NCBI GenBank assembly: GCA_934647165.1
Contig: CAKUFA010000002.1
Location: 62,001-126,000, forward strand
Length of the DNA stretch: 64,000 nucleotides
Source of the DNA: an uncultured Clostridia bacterium
GTDB taxonomy: Bacteria > Bacillota > Clostridia > Christensenellales > Aristaeellaceae
Direction: 5' to 3'
The notes beneath the pieces are model-generated. The model was not told the DNA's origin, searched no databases, and saw nothing but the letters and a program-made list of their open reading frames with translations. Shown here piece after piece: positions 58,839 through 64,000 of the stretch (position 1 is the stretch's first letter; the number at the start of each line of letters is the position of its first letter). A program made the position numbers and the translations under genes.

Positions 58839-61070
58839 ATGAACGAGCTTTTCTACAACCGGCCTGCGTCCGTGTGGAACGAGGCGCTGCCTATCGGAAA
58901 CGGCTTCATGGGTGCGATGATCTTTGGCGGAACGGCGATTGACCGCCTTGCCATGAATGAGGACAGCGTATGGTATGGCGGCTATCGAGACCGGGTGAAC
59001 CCTGATGCCCGCGTTGCGCTGCCCAGCATTCGACAGCTGCTGCGCGAGGGGCGTATTCCGGAAGCGCAATCCCTTGCGGAGGAATGTATGACAGCTGTGC
59101 CGGAAGGTCAGCGGCATTATGAACCCCTGTGTGACCTGATCCTTCAGCAGCTGGACGGGGATGCTCCTGCGCCTGTGAAAAGCTTGCGCAACCTTGCAGG
59201 AAAGGATATGCACACGTATGATGTGCCGGTGGGAAACTATCGCCGCACGCTGAACATTCAGCAGGGAATTCATCGGGTATCCTACACGCATAGCGGTCTG
59301 CCTGTGGTACGGGAAACGCTGCTTTCCTATCCGCACCATGTGTTGGCCATACGCTGCACAGGTCATCCCATGCGGGTGCTTTTGCGGCGCGGCGTCTATT
59401 TGTCCGAAATTCGTGCACTGGATACACGCACCATCCTCCTTTCAGGACAAACGGGCGATGGCGGCGTGGGCTATACGGCTGTTTGCCGCGCCGTGGGCAA
59501 TGGCGTGCGCACAGTGGGCGGCATGCTGTATATACCGGGGCAGTGCGATCTTTTCTTCACATCTGCCACCACCTATCGCTTTGATGATCCGCTCCGCCAA
59601 TGCCTTGCATGGCTGGATGCGGCGGAACAGGCCGGGTATGATGCTGTCCGCGCCGCGCATGTGGCGGATGTGGAAGCGCGATTGTCTGCCTGCAGGCTCT
59701 CCCTGCCCTGCGACCCGGCGCTGGATGCGCTGCCCACAGATGAGCGCCTTGCACGTTATGCTTTGGGGCAAGCGGACAACGGGCTGGAAGCAGGGTATTT
59801 CGCCTACGGACGATATCTGCTGCTCAGCTGCTCCCGCCCGGGAAGCCTCCCTGCCAATCTGCAGGGGGTATGGAATGAAGATTTTCGCCCCAAATGGGAC
59901 AGCAAGTATACCATCAACATCAACACGGAAATGAACTACTGGCCTGCGGACGTGTGTGCGCTGGCCGAAACGCAGCTGCCCCTGTTTGCTCACATGCACC
60001 GAATGGAACCAAACGGACGTGCCGTTGCTGCTGAAATGTACGGCGCGAAGGGGTGGGTGGCGCATCACAACACGGATCTTTGGGGCGACTGTGCGCCGCA
60101 GGACGCTTATCCGCCCGCTTCCTATTGGCAGATGGGCGCGGCGTGGCTGTGCCTGCACATTGCCGAGCATTTCCGTTTCACCGGGGATACAGCGTTTCTG
60201 CGAGAACATGATTCCCTTATGCAGGGAGCGGCGCAGTTCTTTATGGAGACGGCTGTCACTCTGCCGGACGGCACGCTGTCGGTCAGTCCCTCCAGCTCGC
60301 CGGAAAACACCTATGAAACATCCGGCGGAGTCCGCGGCACCCTCACCGAATGTGCCGCCATGGATGCGCAGATTCTCTATGAACTGATGACCGGATTGAT
60401 GGAGTGTGGCGAAGCACTTGGACAAAACACGGACGAATACCGGGCATTTCGCGCACGCCTTTGCCCTGTGCGGGTGAAGGATGGCCGCATTTGCGAATGG
60501 CTCCAGCCTGTTGCGGAGGTGGAGCCGGGGCACCGGCACATTTCGCACCTCTTCGGGTTGTTCCCGGGCAACACCATCACGCCTGCTGATGCCGAAGCGT
60601 TTCGGGCTGCCCGCGTCACGCTGGAAAAGCGTCTGCAAAACGGCGGCGGTCATACGGGTTGGAGCAGGGCATGGATCATCTGCCTGTGGGCGCGCCTGCT
60701 GGACGGCGCACAGGCCGGAAAGAACCTGCGCCTGCTGCTGGAAAAATCCACCCTTCCCAATTTGCTGGATAACCATCCTCCTTTCCAGCTTGACGGAAAC
60801 CTTGGTGCGGTAGCAGGCATTGCGGAAATGCTCCTGCAAAGCCAGGGCGGTGTGCTCCACCTTCTGCCAGCCAAACCGGTCCATTGGACGGAGGGCTGCG
60901 TGCGCGGCCTGCATGCCCGCGGCGGCTACACGGTGGACATCGCCTGGGATGCGCGGGGCTACCGTGCGGATATCCATGCTGCGCAGGCAGGCATTCTGCA
61001 CCTGTGGGATGGCCGAACGTTGCCCCATCAACCGGGCGAAACGCTGCACGTAACAGGTTTTTTTGCTTGA
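58839..61070 (+). CDS. Alpha-L-fucosidase, glycoside hydrolase family 95
   Basis: A 743-residue inverting enzyme of the (alpha/alpha)6 barrel family, whose known members cleave alpha-1,2-fucosyl (or L-galactosyl) bonds as in 2'-fucosyllactose. The N-terminal beta domain starts FYNRPASVWNEALPIGNGFM. In the barrel, TININTEMNYWPADV carries the Asn used by the catalytic water, and SVSPSSSPENTYE holds the likely catalytic Glu; NGGGHTGWSRAWIICLWARL follows with the Asp/His-rich rim. There is no signal peptide, so with the GH29 enzyme it would trim imported glycans in the cytoplasm. AGAGGAGG precedes the ATG. Confidence 0.93.
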   Translation: MNELFYNRPASVWNEALPIGNGFMGAMIFGGTAIDRLAMNEDSVWYGGYRDRVNPDARVALPSIRQLLREGRIPEAQSLAEECMTAVPEGQRHYEPLCDLILQQLDGDAPAPVKSLRNLAGKDMHTYDVPVGNYRRTLNIQQGIHRVSYTHSGLPVVRETLLSYPHHVLAIRCTGHPMRVLLRRGVYLSEIRALDTRTILLSGQTGDGGVGYTAVCRAVGNGVRTVGGMLYIPGQCDLFFTSATTYRFDDPLRQCLAWLDAAEQAGYDAVRAAHVADVEARLSACRLSLPCDPALDALPTDERLARYALGQADNGLEAGYFAYGRYLLLSCSRPGSLPANLQGVWNEDFRPKWDSKYTININTEMNYWPADVCALAETQLPLFAHMHRMEPNGRAVAAEMYGAKGWVAHHNTDLWGDCAPQDAYPPASYWQMGAAWLCLHIAEHFRFTGDTAFLREHDSLMQGAAQFFMETAVTLPDGTLSVSPSSSPENTYETSGGVRGTLTECAAMDAQILYELMTGLMECGEALGQNTDEYRAFRARLCPVRVKDGRICEWLQPVAEVEPGHRHISHLFGLFPGNTITPADAEAFRAARVTLEKRLQNGGGHTGWSRAWIICLWARLLDGAQAGKNLRLLLEKSTLPNLLDNHPPFQLDGNLGAVAGIAEMLLQSQGGVLHLLPAKPVHWTEGCVRGLHARGGYTVDIAWDARGYRADIHAAQAGILHLWDGRTLPHQPGETLHVTGFFA

Positions 61071-61120
61071 TTTTCAGAGGAACCATTCTTGATATGCCAA
61101 GATTTTCCCTTGCAATACAG

Positions 61121-61163
61121 CAATCGCCATGGCACAGGACAAAGATCCTCGCCATGGCGATTG
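61121..61163. terminator. Shared terminator between GH95 and the wall-polymer cluster
   Basis: CAATCGCCATGGC (61121-61133) pairs perfectly with 61151-61163, followed by TTTTGCTGT. Confidence 0.85.
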
Positions 61164-61186
61164 TTTTGCTGTTTGGGGCTTATAGG

Positions 61187-62386
61187 TCAGTGCAGCTTGC
61201 AGATGGCGTTGTAGGTTCGCGCACAATTTTTCCCGTCATGCAGGGGAAAGAAGGCGTCCATCCGCTCAGTATACGTTTCCGAAGGCCGCATATTCTGCAC
61301 CAGGCATGCCTGAAGGCTCTCCAAAAGAGTCTTTTCATCCGTCAAAACCGGGCCAAAACCATCCCTGCGATAGTCAAAATAGCCCTGCTGATAGTGATAT
61401 TTTCGGAACTCTGCTTCGTCAAACTGATAGTAGAAAATGCTCTTGCGCAGGTATGCCACATCGAAAAACACGCTGGAATAATCCGTCACCAATATGCCGC
61501 AGTCCATCAGCAGCTGCTGCACATCATGGGTGGCGCTGGTGGCAATTTCCACCCGTGGGTTTGTTGTATGAAAGCAATCCATATGCTTTTGCATTTCAAT
61601 GTGCGGATAGAAAATCATACGGCAGTTGAACGTTTCCAGCAGGGCGTGCAGCTCCGGGCTTTCCAGCAGGGACTGATAGGCACGGCAGAACGCCGTTTGC
61701 CGGAAGGTGCCGCCGCTGGGATAGTGTGCGCCGCGCCAGGTTGGCATCACAAGAATCATCCGCTGATGCCCCGCGGCGCGCAGAAGGTTATCAAACCGGC
61801 ATAGCCCCAGATACTGCGCCACGCCTTCAGGGAAACCGAACTCCCGGTGAATGTAGTCGTATTCGGGCTTCGCACCGCACACAAACAGGTCGATATACAG
61901 GTTGCCACGGCGCAACCACTGCATTTCATCCTTGATGATGCCGTGCTGGAGAAACACCTGCTTGCCCCGCGCCCGGATCCCCTTGTTTGCCAGGTGGTAG
62001 TGAATCATCAGATCCGGCGCACAGGGCTGCACATGGGTGCTGATGAGCTTGTCTGCGCAGTAGTACAGCAAATAGTGCTGAAAGCTGCGATAACGCACCG
62101 CGCCGCCCAGACGGGCGATTTTTTCGCTGTCAGGGCTATCCGCTGTGATGATATAGCGGGCGTTTACCTGCTTCTGCTCCTCACGCAGATAGCGATAGAA
62201 CCAGTAGCCGTTATCACGGGCGTCATCTCCGCGTTCACTGACAAGCCAGACATGGCGATAGCGGGGGCTAACGCGTCGAAGTACTGCTGCAACGGGCTTG
62301 AGCAGCAGCATGAGCAGCAGTTCCCTCAAATAGCACAAGGCACGCATTCCTTTGGCCAGCACAGGCGACGTCCCCCTTTCTCTCAT
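61187..62386 (-). CDS. CDP-glycerol glycerophosphotransferase family protein (TagB/TagF-like)
   Basis: A 399-residue enzyme of the family that transfers glycerol or ribitol phosphate from a CDP donor to a lipid-linked acceptor in teichoic acid or capsule synthesis, at the inner membrane face. Typical stretches are VFLQHGIIKDEMQWLRRGN, FDNLLRAAG and MDCGILVTDYSSVFFDVAYL, where the His and the Ser/Asp residues match donor-site positions. A hydrophobic N-terminal helix lies near residues 18-35. The ATG at 62386 overlaps the stop of the GT2 gene as ATGA; a GTG at 62362 behind AAAGGGGG is an alternative start. Confidence 0.88.
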   Translation of the reverse strand: MRERGTSPVLAKGMRALCYLRELLLMLLLKPVAAVLRRVSPRYRHVWLVSERGDDARDNGYWFYRYLREEQKQVNARYIITADSPDSEKIARLGGAVRYRSFQHYLLYYCADKLISTHVQPCAPDLMIHYHLANKGIRARGKQVFLQHGIIKDEMQWLRRGNLYIDLFVCGAKPEYDYIHREFGFPEGVAQYLGLCRFDNLLRAAGHQRMILVMPTWRGAHYPSGGTFRQTAFCRAYQSLLESPELHALLETFNCRMIFYPHIEMQKHMDCFHTTNPRVEIATSATHDVQQLLMDCGILVTDYSSVFFDVAYLRKSIFYYQFDEAEFRKYHYQQGYFDYRRDGFGPVLTDEKTLLESLQACLVQNMRPSETYTERMDAFFPLHDGKNCARTYNAICKLH

Positions 62387-63393
62387 GGGCGATTCATGCT
62401 GGACAGCAGCATGGTCAGGCGATACAGGTGGAGCTTGAGCAGCAGCAGCTTTACCTTGTCGTTGCGGCTGTGTGCCATGGCAAGGGGAGTGTTCTGCACC
62501 GCATCGCGCACGTTCGCGTCCTGCATCACGTTTTTCAGCCACTGCACACGTTTCGCGTTATCCAGCGGGCTGAGGCTGGCGTTCTTGATGCTCAGCTGCA
62601 AATCCCGCACGGTGCAATAGCGCACGGTACGCAGGTGCATGGGACTTTGCAGCAGCCCCCAGGCCGCTACTGTTTCCCGCACGGCCCGGCTCAGGTAGAA
62701 GTTATCCTTCATCCGCTCGGGATGATAGGAATTGGACAGCGACTCGCTGCGGGACAGCGTGTAGTGATACAGCGCCCGGCGAAGGCTCACCAGGCAGGCG
62801 GGATCATGGGCATAGAAGTCCACATAGAACAGCCCGTCCTCGCCGATGCTTTTGTTTGGAAAGCGGCCATGATAGCTTTCCAGAAAGGCACGTTTCATCA
62901 ATTTGGTGGTGATGAAGTAAGAAGTGGCCAGCTCGTCAAACTTTTCCTGAAAGGGATGACCGCGCAGGACACCTTCAAAGGATGGCAGCGCTTCAGAGGT
63001 GGAAACGACCTGACCCTTCTCGTCGCATACATCCACGAAGCGGCCAAACTGCACGATGTCCGCATCCGCCGCCTGTGCCGCGTTATAGACGGTCTGCGCC
63101 GCGTCCGGTTCAATCCAATCGTCTGGGTCAAGGAAAAAGAGATAGTCGCCCGTGGCGGCATCCAGCGCGGCGTTGCGTGCCCGGGCTACGCCGCCATTTG
63201 CCTGATGAATGACACGGAAGCGGGGCTCGGACGATGCAAGGCTGTCCAGCAGGGCGCCGCTGCCGTCGGGCGATCCGTCATCCACAAAAATGGCCTCGAA
63301 ATCCGTGAGCGTTTGCGCACGGAGGGAGTCGGCTGCCCGCGGCAGATAACGTTCCACGTTATATACAGGGAGAATGAAGCTGATTTTCGGCAT
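62383..63393 (-). CDS. Glycosyltransferase family 2
   Basis: A 336-residue GT-A fold enzyme. It starts PKISFILPVYNVERYLPRA, with the nucleotide-binding IFVDDGSPDGSGALLD, the metal-binding DXD in YLFFLDPDDWIEPD, and a likely base in KSIGEDGLFYVDFY. The C-terminal 120 residues are helical. It would add a sugar to a lipid-linked surface polysaccharide; neither donor nor acceptor can be told. It is the middle gene of a minus-strand cluster between the flippase and the glycerophosphotransferase. Confidence 0.93.
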   Translation of the reverse strand: MPKISFILPVYNVERYLPRAADSLRAQTLTDFEAIFVDDGSPDGSGALLDSLASSEPRFRVIHQANGGVARARNAALDAATGDYLFFLDPDDWIEPDAAQTVYNAAQAADADIVQFGRFVDVCDEKGQVVSTSEALPSFEGVLRGHPFQEKFDELATSYFITTKLMKRAFLESYHGRFPNKSIGEDGLFYVDFYAHDPACLVSLRRALYHYTLSRSESLSNSYHPERMKDNFYLSRAVRETVAAWGLLQSPMHLRTVRYCTVRDLQLSIKNASLSPLDNAKRVQWLKNVMQDANVRDAVQNTPLAMAHSRNDKVKLLLLKLHLYRLTMLLSSMNRP

Positions 63394-63409
63394 CAGTGCT
63401 GCGCTCCTT

Positions 63410-64000
63410 TCATGCCCGATGCAGCCGTGTCTTCACGGCCATAAACAGCTGCTTGTATTCCGCAAAATCCGTGAGCAGGTTGGCTGCCAGGAACAGCGCG
63501 CCAATCCACATGGCGCCAAGCGCTGCCTGCCAGATGACGTATAGATAGCTCACCGCTTCGCACCCATCCGTGCCGGTGAGCAGCAGCACCAGCACAGCCA
63601 TCACCGTGTTTACCGCTATTTTGCGGAAGGTTTTGCGCCAGCTGCGGTTGAGAACCTCCCGTCCGGTGTAAATGACCATGGCCACAATGCGGTAGCTCAG
63701 TGCCAGAATGGTGCCGATGAGGCAGCCCACAATGCCAAGCTTCCATGTGGCAATGAGGGACACCACGATGTTGATGAGCATTTCGATGACGGCCTGATGC
63801 TTGGTGTCGTCAAATTTGCCGGCAATGGATTGCAGCTGCAAAAGCGGCATTTCCACCGCCGTCATGATCGTCCACACGGCAAAGAGCAGAAGAATCAGCC
63901 GGTTATCATAGATCGCAGCGTCCGCTACGCCGGCGGTATACAGGCGAATGACCGGCATCAGAAAAGCGGTGATGACGGTGTACGCCCAGAACAGCAGCAT
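63410..64000 (-). CDS. Polysaccharide flippase (Wzx/MATE-like), C-terminal part, cut by window edge
   Basis: The last 196 residues of a membrane exporter that turns lipid-linked repeat units to the outer face. Five hydrophobic segments are visible; HQAVIEMLINIVVSLIATWK and GIVGCLIGTILALSYRIVAM are the form of the PST/Wzx C-terminal half. Its 5' part lies outside the window, so its full length is not known. The GT2 gene begins 16 bp after it on the same strand. Confidence 0.88.
   Translation of the reverse strand: MLLFWAYTVITAFLMPVIRLYTAGVADAAIYDNRLILLLFAVWTIMTAVEMPLLQLQSIAGKFDDTKHQAVIEMLINIVVSLIATWKLGIVGCLIGTILALSYRIVAMVIYTGREVLNRSWRKTFRKIAVNTVMAVLVLLLTGTDGCEAVSYLYVIWQAALGAMWIGALFLAANLLTDFAEYKQLFMAVKTRLHRA

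Overview
The window reads as about 64 kb of chromosome from a Gram-positive, GC-rich member of the Bacillota, most likely an anaerobic gut Clostridia. The evidence is the set of firmicute-type genes (an M24 peptidase beside efp, DUF1836, a BlaR1-like M56 protein, a YesM/YesN two-component pair with an LplB/LplC-type sugar importer, TRAP/MtrB), sigma-A-like promoters with 16-18 bp spacers, strong AGGAGG ribosome sites, and many enzymes for plant or mucin glycans. No rRNA, tRNA or CRISPR array was seen. I cannot name the genus.

Layout. 1-7 kb: efp (cut by the window edge) with an M24 peptidase, an SGNH esterase, a DUF1836 regulator, a secreted protein with eight SH3b repeats, and an AraC regulator. 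7-14.4 kb: an M56 antirepressor-like membrane protease, a structured insertion, barstar-like and pyruvate kinase genes, a YgjP-like metalloprotease and an ArsB/NhaD-type permease. 14.5-26.2 kb: a GH43 enzyme, an AzgA-type purine permease, an AAA ATPase, tcdA, a corrinoid adenosyltransferase, a secreted protein, recO, a DhaS-like regulator, fucO, an XRE/desulfoferrodoxin-like protein and oleate hydratase. 26.4-35.6 kb: a MATE exporter with a long leader, then a sensor kinase, response regulator, binding protein and two permeases forming a sugar-uptake module. 35.6-40 kb: a second copy of the structured insertion, uvrA, and a DUF362 ferredoxin-like protein.

40-44.5 kb is a decaying disaccharide-phosphorylase locus: a beta-phosphoglucomutase without an ordinary start codon, a beta-helix/GH65 pseudogene with two amber stops and two frameshifts, a truncated carbohydrate-binding-like fragment, and an orphan LacI regulator. 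44.7-50 kb has a DUF2142-like membrane protein pair, a zinc-ribbon membrane protein, and mtrB (TRAP) just ahead of pfkA.

50-55 kb holds the most interesting unit: a four-gene operon of a fucose/arabinose-isomerase-like protein, a split transketolase and a GlpK-like FGGY kinase, behind a promoter whose -35 box lies between the arms of a perfect 10-bp inverted repeat. Its logic (isomerase, kinase, transketolase) matches the known D-apiose transketolase route, but with a different isomerase family, so the substrate is open. It is followed by a 166-bp MITE at the asnS stop codon, asnS, cytoplasmic GH29 and GH95 fucosidases around a YwaF-like membrane protein, and a cell-wall polysaccharide cluster (glycerophosphotransferase, GT2, flippase) that runs off the end.

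Two inverted copies of a ~200-bp hairpin-rich element (10.0 and 35.7 kb), each with terminal inverted repeats and a long flanking duplication, have landed just past the stop codons of minus-strand genes. I regard these, the transketolase operon and TRAP as the parts most worth following up.
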